Source of the DNA: Erysipelothrix urinaevulpis | GTDB lineage: Bacteria; Bacillota_I; Bacilli_A; Erysipelotrichales; Erysipelotrichaceae | Length of the DNA: 64,000 nt | Assembly (NCBI RefSeq): GCF_009828835.1 | Contig: NZ_WTTB01000003.1 | Location: forward strand, 62,001-126,000 | Reading direction: 5' to 3' | In this document: positions 1 through 7,619 of the stretch, in pieces | Layout of the letters: each line of letters begins with the position of its first letter | Numbering within the stretch: the stretch's first letter is position 1 | Translations under genes and position numbers: made by a program | The notes under the pieces: generated by a model | What the model saw: only the letters and a program-made list of their open reading frames with translations | What the model was told of the DNA's origin: nothing | Database searches by the model: none

Positions 1-278
1 TGATTAAGCGTCATTAGACCCGCTCTAACAAGAGATATAGAAATAACAGTCGCCGCAGAACTTGACTGCATGATTGCAGTAATTCCAGCACCAACTAAAA
101 TTGCCATAAAAATATTACTTGTATACTTTTCAATATAATCACGAATTTTAGGTCCTGCCGCTTCTTTAAGCCCATCCCCTAAAAACGTAATTCCCAAGAT
201 AAATAAACCGAAACCACCCAAGATTACATTCAACCCCAAATCTTGTATTGATGGGTTCTGAGTTAATTGAACAATCAT
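1..278 (-). CDS. Na+/phosphate cotransporter family protein, N-terminal part (runs off window)
   Basis: This is the N-terminal ~92 residues of an integral membrane transporter of the Na/Pi-cotransporter (NptA/PhoU-linked) family, which imports phosphate with sodium. The reading begins MIVQLTQNPSIQ and contains the family-type segments GLFILGITFLGDGLK and ITAIMQSSSAATVIS; the QSSSA motif is the hallmark of the Na/Pi repeat. A strong ribosome-binding site (GGAGGAG) lies just upstream of the ATG at 278. The gene continues beyond base 1, so length and C-terminus cannot be judged. Confidence 0.85.
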   Translation of the reverse strand, partial: MIVQLTQNPSIQDLGLNVILGGFGLFILGITFLGDGLKEAAGPKIRDYIEKYTSNIFMAILVGAGITAIMQSSSAATVISISLVRAGLMTLN

Positions 279-357
279 AGTTTCTCCTCCATAAGACCAA
301 CATAATAATAACATAAAATAACTTGATAAAACATCAACAAATATTGTTTAGTATGAA

Positions 358-1275
358 TCATTTGTTTTTTCCATTCAAGCACGGCGACGTTTCGATCATC
401 ATCTCCTCCTCAAAGCGTTGCTCATAGCAAATTATTTGAGCATTAGAGAGTAAATCAAAACTAGAATTTACAATTTTTCGATACGCCAAGAACGCTGTAT
501 TCCACAGTTGGTTATAGCTCATCCCTTCATCTTTTTTCCTTAGTTCATTAAGAAGTTCAAAGAACATCACATTCGTCGCTTTCCCGGTACGTATTGCATC
601 CAAAACCAGTGTTCCCCATACCGGATGTTTATCAAAATAGTTTGAGTTCTGATATTCAATACGCAAGCCATTATAAGTATCAAATGAATCAATGCTGTAA
701 TATTTTACCGAAACATTTTCTTCATTAATATCCAAGATTGCATAGCTATAGCCAGGACCATCTGCAGGCAGCCCTACCGAACCAGGATTTATAAACCGCT
801 TACCTCTATACGAACAATCAAAGGCCTCATGAATGTGACCCATAATACAAATGTCAAATACTTCGTTGTCAATTAACCAATCAAAGGACTTTCTAAATGG
901 TTTATCTTCCAACACACCATCGCCATGCAGCAACAAAATTTCTTGATCATGCACCTTCAATCGTAGAGATGTGCTCAACGTTTTAATAAACTGAAGCTCA
1001 TCTTCTTGAAGTGATTCTCGCGTCCATTTTAAAGGCAATTGATTAATAGATATTTCTTCATTAAATGTCATCTCAGCAATTTTTTCTCGATTTCCAGCAA
1101 TGATGTAATCACCTAATTTTGATACGATATCCAAAACCTTTGAATCATTGTTTCCATCTGATATATAATCACCTAGAAAAACAAAAGCATCAACATGAAC
1201 ACGACTAATTTCGTCTAGTACAAGATTTAAAGCAATGACATTAGAGTGAATATCACTCATCAAAGCAAATCTCAT
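358..1275 (-). CDS. Calcineurin-like metallophosphoesterase, YfcE/phosphodiesterase type
   Basis: This is a soluble metallophosphoesterase that probably hydrolyses a phosphodiester or phosphomonoester; the substrate is unknown. Near the N-terminus it has the metal-binding signature D-x-H (LMSDIHSN), then FLGDYISDG, AGNRE, LLHGDG and MGHIHEAFD, the five ordered blocks of the calcineurin-like fold. FINPGSVGLP is typical of the YfcE-like subgroup. The C-terminal ~120 residues are an extension beyond the core fold. I chose the ATG at 1275 (MRFALMSD) because GGTGG lies eight bases upstream; in-frame ATGs at 1281 and 1290 would add up to five residues. A tRNA-operon terminator lies just upstream, so it probably has its own promoter. 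Confidence 0.85.
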   Translation of the reverse strand: MRFALMSDIHSNVIALNLVLDEISRVHVDAFVFLGDYISDGNNDSKVLDIVSKLGDYIIAGNREKIAEMTFNEEISINQLPLKWTRESLQEDELQFIKTLSTSLRLKVHDQEILLLHGDGVLEDKPFRKSFDWLIDNEVFDICIMGHIHEAFDCSYRGKRFINPGSVGLPADGPGYSYAILDINEENVSVKYYSIDSFDTYNGLRIEYQNSNYFDKHPVWGTLVLDAIRTGKATNVMFFELLNELRKKDEGMSYNQLWNTAFLAYRKIVNSSFDLLSNAQIICYEQRFEEEMMIETSPCLNGKNK

Positions 1276-1328
1276 TATCATAACCACCATTCTTTTTTAG
1301 TTATATAATATCACATTATGGAAACATA

Positions 1329-1357
1329 TAAAAAAACCTACTTCAAGAGAAGTAGGT
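1329..1357 (-). terminator. Rho-independent terminator after the tRNA-Ile/tRNA-Ala unit
   Basis: A nine-base perfect stem (1336-1344 with 1349-1357) and four-base loop is followed on the minus strand by a run of T. It lies 14 bases beyond the 3' end of tRNA-Ala. Confidence 0.85.
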
Positions 1358-1370
1358 GTTAATTTATAAA

Positions 1371-1446
1371 TGGTGGAGCTTATCGGGATCGAACCGATGA
1401 CCTCCTGCGTGCAAGGCAGGCGCTCTCCCAGCTGAGCTAAAACCCC
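1371..1446 (-). tRNA. tRNA-Ala (anticodon UGC)
   Basis: This is a 76-base tRNA with encoded CCA. The acceptor stem pairs GGGGTTT with AAGCTCC, the D-arm reads AGCTCAGCTGGGAGAGC, the anticodon loop CTTGCAC carries TGC, and the T-arm is GGTTCGATCC. It is the second gene of a two-tRNA transcript with tRNA-Ile. Confidence 0.97.
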
Positions 1447-1474
1447 ATTTATATGTGATGCAGTAAACTTAGAA

Positions 1475-1551
<77 letters not shown>

Positions 1552-1570
1552 ATTCCTTGACTGCCTTAAT

Positions 1571-1599
1571 AATATACCATTAAGAATTAGCTATGTCAA
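1571..1599 (-). promoter_or_regulatory. Promoter of the tRNA-Ile/tRNA-Ala transcript
   Basis: On the minus strand a perfect TTGACA (1594-1599) is followed after exactly 17 bases by TATATT (1571-1576), ending 20 bases ahead of the tRNA-Ile 5' end. This is a near-consensus vegetative sigma-factor promoter. Confidence 0.88.
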
Positions 1600-1671
1600 C
1601 AGATTTCAAGAAAAACTTTAATCTTTTTTTAAACTCTCCATAAACCACTCTAATTAGGCTGTTTTACAAGA

Positions 1672-1701
1672 ATACAAGAGGCATTTTAATGCCTCTTGTA
1701 T
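1672..1701 (-). terminator. Hairpin terminator after the coiled-coil membrane protein gene
   Basis: A 13-base perfect inverted repeat (1672-1684 with 1689-1701) with a four-base loop begins ten bases after the stop of the 1711-2340 gene. The tail has no clean T run, so termination efficiency is uncertain. Confidence 0.6.
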
Positions 1702-1710
1702 CTGAATATA

Positions 1711-2340
1711 CTACTGAATCGGTAAAAGTGAAAAACTTGATCGGGCTTCAATTTCATCACCTTCAACAAAGGTATTTATGTACTCATCAACGCCGAGTCT
1801 TCCGCCAAGTATTATATTAACTTGTAATCCCCCAAAACTATCTCTGACAATGTAATTGCTGCTCCCATTATAGATTTTATAACGACCAGGATCAATATCT
1901 TTCCCAACCGTTAATTTTCCTGCTGGATAGTGTTTAGGGGCCCCTTTTGACTTAATAATATCTCCTTCTAATCTTTTCTTGTCATTTTCTAATGACTTAA
2001 TGTCATCACTCAAGCTTTTCTTATTCAAAGACAATTCAGATTCTTCGTCTTTTAACTTAGTAATCTTTGATTCTATTTCTTTTTGTATTTCTTCTTTCGA
2101 TAACTCTAAGTTTGTTTCTTTAAGTGTTTTATTTTCTGATTCTAGACTTTTGATTTTTGGCTCCATGACCGCAATAGTTTCTCTTCGGTCTTTAAGCAAA
2201 CTGCTAAGTTCTCTGTTAGTTTGTAAATGGTTAGAAATAATCAATACATGCATGATTAATCCCATCAATACCCCAATAATCAGTCCTATAACCAATTTTT
2301 TGTAATGTTTATCAACAAACATATTATATTTATTTTTCAT
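1711..2340 (-). CDS. Membrane-anchored coiled-coil protein of unknown function
   Basis: I do not recognise a named family. The 209-residue product has a short basic N-terminus, one transmembrane helix at about residues 16-36, a long charged coiled coil rich in E, K, L and S at about 45-130, and a C-terminal globular part beginning GKLTVGKDIDPGRYKI. That last segment resembles the small beta domain found at the C-terminus of many Firmicute surface proteins (the VGkdI-pGrY pattern). The topology suggests a sensor or surface structural role outside the membrane. A hairpin follows directly; it appears to be a single-gene unit. Confidence 0.7.
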   Translation of the reverse strand: MKNKYNMFVDKHYKKLVIGLIIGVLMGLIMHVLIISNHLQTNRELSSLLKDRRETIAVMEPKIKSLESENKTLKETNLELSKEEIQKEIESKITKLKDEESELSLNKKSLSDDIKSLENDKKRLEGDIIKSKGAPKHYPAGKLTVGKDIDPGRYKIYNGSSNYIVRDSFGGLQVNIILGGRLGVDEYINTFVEGDEIEARSSFSLLPIQ

Positions 2341-2393
2341 ATTTTCTCCTTAGTTTAAATGTATTCGTAAGATTGAACATCCCCTCAATCCAT

Positions 2394-2714
2394 TTATGAT
2401 TGCACAAAACAATTAAAATATCTTTCAATTAAGTCTGGAATTATATGCTCATCGTCATTACAAAGATTAGTTTGCTTCAATTTAAAATCGATCATTTCAT
2501 ATTTTTGTATCATTAATTGATTCTTGCATCGACAATCTTTTTCACATTCAAGTGAGTAAACGTGGTATAAAGCATCATGATAAACATGAGTTATTTCAGA
2601 AATCCAACCCGACTCTAATACCTCAAAGGGTTCATGAGAATTATTTTCATCAATCATTTCGATTAACAAAGGATTTCTATACAACTTCCAAATTCGATGA
2701 TAATCCATATGCAC
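2394..2714 (-). CDS. Small hypothetical protein, 106 aa
   Basis: I recognise no family. The product is acidic, aromatic-rich and soluble, with no membrane segment, and has a Cys-rich patch (ECEKDCRC). The start is ambiguous: GTG at 2714 or ATG at 2708 (MDYHRIW), with only a weak purine stretch upstream. A good promoter (2744-2772) in the right place supports the gene being real. It is divergently oriented from the AraC-type gene at 2999. Confidence 0.55.
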   Translation of the reverse strand: MHMDYHRIWKLYRNPLLIEMIDENNSHEPFEVLESGWISEITHVYHDALYHVYSLECEKDCRCKNQLMIQKYEMIDFKLKQTNLCNDDEHIIPDLIERYFNCFVQS

Positions 2715-2743
2715 TCAACTTTCTAACAAGGCCTTGTGAATTC

Positions 2744-2772
2744 AATTTAGCACTTATAAAAAAAGTTTGCAA
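2744..2772 (-). promoter_or_regulatory. Promoter of the 106-aa hypothetical gene
   Basis: The minus strand carries TTGCAA (2767-2772), a 17-base spacer and TAAATT (2744-2749), about 30 bases ahead of the start codon. Confidence 0.6.
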
Positions 2773-2784
2773 GCGACTTTTTTA

Positions 2785-2898
2785 GAGCAAAATGTTTTCA
2801 AAACCTCAAAAAAACTCTACAAGCAAAACAATTCGCTCAAACGCACTACCTAAGCCTTATTATCGCTCTTTTTTCATTGGATCCAAAACATTTTGCTC
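2785..2898. repeat. 14-base perfect inverted repeat in a divergent intergenic region
   Basis: GAGCAAAATGTTTT (2785-2798) recurs as its exact reverse complement at 2885-2898, 86 bases apart. It lies between the promoters of the divergent genes at 2394 and 2999. It could be a regulator binding pair or the footprint of a lost element. Confidence 0.7.
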
Positions 2899-2960
2899 CA
2901 TTTTCTCTTAAAAATATTTTTATTTTTAACCGGTTTGGAACAGTTACCTTGGATTTCCTA

Positions 2961-2969
2961 TGGTATGAT
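2961..2969 (+). promoter_or_regulatory. Extended -10 promoter of the AraC-type regulator
   Basis: TGGTATGAT is an extended -10 element (TGn then TATGAT), 30 bases ahead of the chosen ATG at 2999. I see no good -35, which is usual for extended -10 promoters. Confidence 0.55.
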
Positions 2970-2998
2970 ACTCTCACTGATCAGTTAGGATGATAAGC

Positions 2999-3880
2999 AT
3001 GAAAAATAAAGAATTGCTTGAACAAACATTAATATATATAGATAAAAACCTCGATAAACATCTGACATTAGAAATGCTTGCTGAAAAATATGGGTATTCT
3101 CCTTATCATTTTAGTCGTATTTTTTCATGGGCTTTAGGAATTTCACTCATGAACTATGTCAATAAACGAAAGATGGAATATGCTTGTTTCTACTTAAGTA
3201 CTGAGATGAAAATTATAGATATTGCGTTAAGTTTAGGGTTCGAAACCCACTCTGGTTTTTCAAAAAGTTTTAAAAAAATCTATCATTGTTCACCTGAATC
3301 CTATCGATTGCATGCAAGCAAAAGTAAACCAGAACTAATCGATCTCAATCATTTAGATCGCTATGCTTTAGGAGGCATTATTATGAAACCAAGAATTATT
3401 GAACAAGATTAAATACACTTGTTTGGCTATAAGATTACAACAACAAACATTGATGACAGCAATAATACTGATATCCCCTTACTATGGCAAGATTACTTTG
3501 AAAGTGGGAAATCAATGCGAATACATGAAGAACCTTTTATAGAAGATCACAGTGAGTACGGTGTCTGTCTCCCTTTAAATCAAGAGAACCAAACTTTCGA
3601 TTATATGATTGGTATTAAAGCTCCCCTTGATCCTATACAGGGCTACGTCATCGCATCGATTCCTGCGGCCACATTTGCAGTGTTTATGGTCCCAAATAAA
3701 AATGGTGATACTTTCTCCACCAATATACAAAACACATGGAACTATATATTCAATGAATGGTTTAGTACCTCTGACTATCAACTCGACGATTCAAGTTACG
3801 ACTATGAATTTTATCCAATGGTCGATAAAAATGACACCACTCAACGCTGTGAAATATATTTGCCAGTAAAGAAAAAGTAG
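2999..3880 (+). pseudogene. AraC-family regulator with GyrI-like effector domain, split by an in-frame stop
   Basis: Two open stretches in the same frame are separated by one TAA (3410-3412). The first (2999-3412) encodes two AraC-type helix-turn-helices (LTLEMLAEKYGYSPYHFSRIF and IIDIALSLGFETHSGFSKSF). The second (from about 3413) encodes a GyrI-like/Rob-type small-molecule-binding domain (IPLLWQDYF, YMIGIKAPLD, IPAATFAVF, YEFYPMVD). In intact relatives, the join reads like PKIVELPEFKVVGYK; here it is PRIIEQD-stop-IHLFGYK, so the stop replaces one codon in a single-gene architecture. The start at 2999 has AGGA eight bases upstream. GGAGG followed by ATG at 3383 and a TTG at 3419 could allow reinitiation, so two separate polypeptides are possible. 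I favour a recently inactivated gene. Confidence 0.8.
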
Positions 3881-3903
3881 ATCTCTTTAGACCTACTTTT
3901 TTT
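3873..3903. terminator. Bidirectional terminator between convergent genes
   Basis: An AAAGTAG...CTACTTT stem is flanked by an A run on the left and a T run on the right, so it can serve the regulator gene (plus) and the NERD gene (minus). It overlaps the 3' ends of both. Confidence 0.75.
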
Positions 3904-4711
3904 GATATTGTTTGATTTGATTAATATGCTTATTCTTTATAGTGTTTGATTGATTTGAAAACATTGATAATTTTTCATAAATCTCTTGCACTTGATTTAC
4001 TGTATATTTTTTATAGTAAGATGCATTAATAATATAGTTTTTTAATTCATGATCATGCAAGACAACATTATCACCAGCATCAACTTTCTTTAATACACAT
4101 CCTTCATTAAACACTACCACCGGTTTTAATTCATTCATCGGTAATATTTTCTGCAAATGCTGAACATGACCAGCATTTTGCCAAATCGGGTTGTAGAAAC
4201 GATATTTTTTCTTACCAAACGATTGAGTCCAATATTTATTATTTTCACTTCCAAATATCCAACCACTATAATTTTTATTCTCAATAACAAATACATCATA
4301 CTCATTCATATACACAAGATCAATTTCTGTAGTTCCGTTCTCAGTTGGTATATAAAGGTTTCTCAAGGTTTTAGAGTATCCATTGACTGATTGTAAGTCC
4401 CAATGGGTCATTGACTCGCCATGTTCACCCTTATCAGGCTTCCTTCGTTTATAAGTGCTCGTTCGATGAGTTCTTGGCGATACTCTGCGATTATTTTTCC
4501 TTTCTCGCTCATCGATGAACGACCTCAGATTTTCGAAAAATGTTCGTCTCAGCCTATCAAAAAAACCCCGATCAAATGAATGTCCTAGATCATAAAACCA
4601 CCGTTCAATTTCCAATCCAACCCGACGTCTATTTCTTACAAGAAATAAGACTCCCTTTGCTCCGTAGTAAACAAATAGTACTAAAATCAACACACCAAAA
4701 ATAACATTCAT
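3893..4711 (-). CDS. Membrane-anchored NERD-domain protein
   Basis: The 272-residue protein has one N-terminal transmembrane helix (residues ~3-26), a basic linker (~27-100) and a NERD (nuclease-related) domain at ~100-235. The domain shows the PD-(D/E)xK-like core: TTEIDLVYM (Asp131) followed by VFVIENKNYSG (Glu144, Lys146), then YNPIWQNAGHVQHLQ. NERD proteins are predicted nucleic-acid-processing enzymes; their substrate is mostly unknown. The anchor places the domain on the inner face of the membrane. It appears to be a single-gene unit ending in the shared terminator. Confidence 0.85.
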   Translation of the reverse strand: MNVIFGVLILVLFVYYGAKGVLFLVRNRRRVGLEIERWFYDLGHSFDRGFFDRLRRTFFENLRSFIDERERKNNRRVSPRTHRTSTYKRRKPDKGEHGESMTHWDLQSVNGYSKTLRNLYIPTENGTTEIDLVYMNEYDVFVIENKNYSGWIFGSENNKYWTQSFGKKKYRFYNPIWQNAGHVQHLQKILPMNELKPVVVFNEGCVLKKVDAGDNVVLHDHELKNYIINASYYKKYTVNQVQEIYEKLSMFSNQSNTIKNKHINQIKQYQKK

Positions 4712-4788
4712 ATCTAATACTTCATCCCCTCTTCATATTTGTACCTACAATTATAGCAAATAAGAATTGATTGCTCCAACTTTTAAAG

Positions 4789-5241
4789 TTAAACGCTATA
4801 GTCCATACTTCTATCGACTAACTCTTTAACCAATAAGATAATATTAAAGACACAAAGAACAATTATAATTGGAATCATCAGTAATCCGATATCGATTATG
4901 CTAGATGTATTCTCAAACAGTTGAAACATTCCGATTAAAAGATTAACCGATGCCAGTAGAGCCACCAACTTTATACCGTACAGTAGAATCATTATTTTAA
5001 ATCTACCATTTTTTTGTCTGGTGCTATTCTTTAGAAAAATTGCGCTAATCCATAAAGCAAACATCATCACAATCAATCCCTTTTCATATACATTAACATT
5101 TAAAAAATATCGTGAGTAGCTCCAACCATTGTCCAATGCATCAAACGGAACAGAAAAATAAATATGGTACGCACAAATTAGTAATGTAACGAATAAAACT
5201 TGTTGAAACGATAGCAAAATGATATTTTTGTTCTTTTTCAT
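4789..5241 (-). CDS. Four-helix membrane protein in the LytTR operon
   Basis: The 150-residue product has about four transmembrane helices (near residues 10-30, 50-70, 85-105 and 115-140) and short loops. I recognise no named family. Its ATG overlaps the stop of the preceding gene by four bases (ATGA), showing co-translation. Downstream of a LytTR regulator, such membrane proteins often modulate the regulator, as DUF3021-type partners do, but the sequence does not let me assign that family. Confidence 0.7.
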   Translation of the reverse strand: MKKNKNIILLSFQQVLFVTLLICAYHIYFSVPFDALDNGWSYSRYFLNVNVYEKGLIVMMFALWISAIFLKNSTRQKNGRFKIMILLYGIKLVALLASVNLLIGMFQLFENTSSIIDIGLLMIPIIIVLCVFNIILLVKELVDRSMDYSV

Positions 5242-5786
5242 CGGATGATAACCTCCTCACTCGCTTGAACATCCTTAAATTGAATATAGTAATTTCTGTA
5301 AATAGTTAGGAGCAGATAAAGTTCTCTTTTCTCATCAGTTTCGTGATCTTTTGTTAAGAGGTAATAAAGATTGTCTACCTCATTAGAACTTATTGGCAAA
5401 GATGATTGTTGGATGTTTAAAATTAATGCTTGGTGATCATTTAAAATCACATCTAGAACTTCTTCCTGATTCTTAAAGATGACATTACCATACCGATTAG
5501 TACACATCGAATAATGATCAGAAATCCCTTCAACTTCGACCTCTTTCCATAAACATGACCCTACATCGTTGCGAAAGAATCGTTTTGCATCGTTTACTGC
5601 AATGAACAAGAGTATTATTAACGTGAAACTAATATAAACTACGACTAAATCTTCAAGATCAGCCATCGGATAAATTTTCTCACCGGCTAAAGCCCGTCTT
5701 ACTTTGATTTGAAACAGACTTGTGTAAACCTTGTATAGAATGTACCCAACAGCTATTGATATAATTATTGTCATTAAGTATTTCAT
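5238..5786 (-). CDS. Membrane protein with cytoplasmic domain, LytTR operon
   Basis: The 182-residue product has two transmembrane helices (about residues 3-25 and 47-67) and a ~110-residue charged C-terminal domain. I recognise no family. It lies 12 bases after the LytTR gene and overlaps the next gene by four bases, so all three are one operon. It could be a sensor or anti-regulator for the LytTR protein; that is inference from position. Confidence 0.65.
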   Translation of the reverse strand: MKYLMTIIISIAVGYILYKVYTSLFQIKVRRALAGEKIYPMADLEDLVVVYISFTLIILLFIAVNDAKRFFRNDVGSCLWKEVEVEGISDHYSMCTNRYGNVIFKNQEEVLDVILNDHQALILNIQQSSLPISSNEVDNLYYLLTKDHETDEKRELYLLLTIYRNYYIQFKDVQASEEVIIR

Positions 5787-5798
5787 GATGATCCCTTT

Positions 5799-6218
5799 CT
5801 AAATACCAATTGTATCCTTAAATTTATAGTAATAATGGCGATTAACATCAAGCCATTGATCGCCCACCAAGACTTTAAACTTCATATTCATACTTGGTTT
5901 AATTTCTTTAATCTTAGTTTGATTAATGACGACAGATTTATTAATTCTCAAGAAGTGAGTACTTAATTCTATAATTTCATAAAGCTTGTAATTTGTTCGG
6001 TATTTTTTCGACTGTGAATACACTGAAATTTCATTACCATATGCTTCTACATAATCAATTGAAAAAACATCAATAAAATAATCACCATCATCATTATAAA
6101 CAGGAAGCCTTGGAGCTTTTCTAATAAGCATATATTCTCCATCTTCAACAATTTCGATCTTGTCTAGGCTTTCCTTTATCTCATTTTCATCAATATCTTT
6201 TGCTAACTGTACACGCAT
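5799..6218 (-). CDS. LytTR-family DNA-binding regulator
   Basis: The 139-residue protein ends in a LytTR DNA-binding domain (about residues 50-139): FSIDYVEAYGNEISVYS, THFLRINKSVVINQTKIK and the closing VNRHYYYKFKD are all diagnostic. There is no receiver domain and no adjacent histidine kinase; the N-terminal ~45 residues are short and unassigned. I chose the ATG at 6218 because GGAGG sits five bases upstream; the in-frame TTG at 6230 would put that site inside the gene. LytTR proteins commonly control bacteriocin and competence genes, and three bacteriocin cassettes lie immediately upstream on the same strand. Confidence 0.85.
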   Translation of the reverse strand: MRVQLAKDIDENEIKESLDKIEIVEDGEYMLIRKAPRLPVYNDDGDYFIDVFSIDYVEAYGNEISVYSQSKKYRTNYKLYEIIELSTHFLRINKSVVINQTKIKEIKPSMNMKFKVLVGDQWLDVNRHYYYKFKDTIGI

Positions 6219-6740
6219 AGCTTCCTCCAATCTATCAATGCCTTTATCTTAAGATTACATCTTTAACCATTTAATAGCCAATTTTTATGATAACTTGCAC
6301 CCATTGTTTCATAAGATACAAAAAAATGATTTTACGAAACCATATTAAGACATCCACTTTCTTAGAGCATCTGACTAACTACTTCTTCCATCTCGTAATA
6401 TACGATGTATACACGTTTAACAATTACGCCCTACAATGGATTTTCAACATACAAATAGTTGCCATACCCAGCATAAAAAAATCACTGTATTATACAATGA
6501 TTTTAATTTGAAGACGATAATATTGATTCGCTTTTTTGTTAATTTGTAATCTACTAAACAGTAGTTTTTTTATTTGTATTATATTTAAAGCGCATTTGTC
6601 CGTTAGTATTCATACTTTTGAAAAATTAACCCTCTATAAAAAAAGAAACTCGCAATGTTGTGCATATATTATATCTATTATTTCTCTGTTAGCTGAAAAA
6701 ATAACGTGCAGAGGTAGCGATCTGTCATTATACGTTTTCT
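6219..6740. other. Intergenic stretch between LytTR operon and bacteriocin cassettes
   Basis: I see no coding sequence I can support in these 520 AT-rich bases. They contain a minus-strand terminator (6473-6503) and, just right of it (about 6504-6540), a stretch closely matching 10427-10463 on the far side of the bacteriocin region. Confidence 0.6.
6473..6503 (-). terminator. Terminator of bacteriocin cassette 1
   Basis: An 11-base stem (6479-6489 with 6493-6503, one G-U pair on the minus transcript) is followed by seven T on the minus strand. It lies about 240 bases beyond the last gene of the cassette and is homologous to the terminator at 10399-10426. Confidence 0.8.
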
Positions 6741-6989
6741 CTAATTATTATTGAATTTATAGATCCTAAATTTTCCAAATTTTAAAGTTTGGTATGGGTA
6801 CAGCATGATTGCGTATAATAACACAGTTCCAAGTAAAAATTTGAAGCTTTCTTCACTAACTGTGGAAAACCCTCCAATTATTGCTAATTGACTTGATATA
6901 TCTAAGTAACTCATTGATTTTTTTCTCTTTAGCAAATTATAATAATTATAAGCCCAAATTAACAAATTAAGAAGTACAAATATAATCAT
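6741..6989 (-). CDS. Small membrane protein, candidate bacteriocin immunity (cassette 1)
   Basis: The 82-residue product has a hydrophobic N-terminal helix (residues 1-18), a KRKK turn and a second hydrophobic region at ~48-68. I recognise no family. It starts one base after the stop of the 71-aa bacteriocin-like peptide, so the two are co-translated. Small hydrophobic proteins in this position usually give self-immunity; that function is inferred from position and topology. Confidence 0.6.
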   Translation of the reverse strand: MIIFVLLNLLIWAYNYYNLLKRKKSMSYLDISSQLAIIGGFSTVSEESFKFLLGTVLLYAIMLYPYQTLKFGKFRIYKFNNN

Positions 6990-6990
6990 A

Positions 6991-7206
6991 CTAGGAAACC
7001 GATCTAGGGTTTGCCCATTGCCACTGTCTATTAAGATTAAAGTATCCTCTTGTAGTCATATACCATGCTGCACTTGATCCCGCAGTCAAAAAAGCTCCAG
7101 CTGCATAATTAACTGCGACTACACCAAAACTAACCACTGATCCAGCTAAGTACATCATTTCTTCTTGATCTATCATTTCATAATTCATCGGCATTACTAA
7201 ATCCAT
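6991..7206 (-). CDS. Bacteriocin-like peptide precursor 1 (leader ends AGS)
   Basis: This 71-residue precursor begins MDLVMPMNYEMIDQEEMMYL, almost identical to the leaders at 7910 and 9212, which end in DGG. Here the cleavage-site triplet reads A-G-S rather than D-G-G, so the second glycine is lost. The core is short and Ala/Gly-rich with a hydrophobic stretch (VVAVNYAAGAFLTAG) and an aromatic, polar tail (YFNLNRQWQWANP). The site GGAGG, eight bases ahead of the ATG, is identical in all three copies. It is probably secreted and antibacterial, if it can still be processed. Confidence 0.7.
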   Translation of the reverse strand: MDLVMPMNYEMIDQEEMMYLAGSVVSFGVVAVNYAAGAFLTAGSSAAWYMTTRGYFNLNRQWQWANPRSVS

Positions 7207-7350
7207 AATATTAACCTCCTTCTATATATGTAATATTATGTGTCTATAAGACAAACTAAAATATGATTGCTTCCTAATTTCAAACACCACCACCTTTATG
7301 TTTTAATTTTTCAAGCTAAGCATATTAAGCATCCAATCTAAATATGATTC
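7195..7350 (-). repeat. Cassette repeat copy 1 (HlyD tail plus bacteriocin promoter/leader)
   Basis: This is one of three ~150-base imperfect direct repeats (others at 7907-8075 and 9207-9370). On the minus strand each runs from a fossil of an HlyD-type C-terminus (here ESYLDWMLNMLSLKN then stop) through a conserved intergenic part containing a TAATAT -10-like element and GGAGG to the start of a bacteriocin gene. No good -35 hexamer accompanies the -10, consistent with activator-dependent transcription. TGTCTTATAGACA in this copy is a perfect palindrome. Confidence 0.8.
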
Positions 7351-7378
7351 TTTTTTCTACTTCCGATCAATTTAGCCA

Positions 7379-7425
7379 TAAAAAACCGGACCTCCTCATC
7401 TTGATCCAAGATAAGGGATTCGGTT
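7379..7425 (-). terminator. Terminator of bacteriocin cassette 2
   Basis: A long hairpin has inner stem 7394-7403 with 7407-7416 and outer stem AACCG/CGGTT (7384-7388, 7421-7425), followed by a T run on the minus strand. It starts at the stop codon of the 63-aa gene. Confidence 0.85.
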
Positions 7426-7616
7426 CATCTAGACTTTTTTTTAAAATAACTTGGGATAATCAGTAATATTATAAGTAATAGTGAACCCAACGTACCAAAA
7501 ATGTATTTACTATCCCTGTCTAAATATGTAAAAATAAGCGAAAGTATTATTAGAAAAATTGAGATAATAAAGAGCACTCCATTCACAATAAGTATTATTC
7601 TTTTTTTATCATCCAT
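7425..7616 (-). CDS. Small two-helix membrane protein, candidate immunity (cassette 2)
   Basis: The 63-residue product has two long hydrophobic helices (about residues 7-29 and 38-56), a short charged turn (YLDRDSKY) and a basic C-terminus (KKKSR). It begins three bases after the stop of the 96-aa bacteriocin-like peptide and ends in a strong terminator, so the two form a bicistronic unit. Size and topology match many bacteriocin immunity proteins, but I cannot name the family. Confidence 0.65.
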   Translation of the reverse strand: MDDKKRIILIVNGVLFIISIFLIILSLIFTYLDRDSKYIFGTLGSLLLIILLIIPSYFKKKSR

Positions 7617-7619
7617 AAT

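Noticed and set aside
6287-6754. Two plus-strand open frames of ~70 codons between LytTR and bacteriocin genes
   Set aside because: They lack binding sites, have AT-driven composition (I, F, Y, N), and overlap a clear minus-strand terminator.
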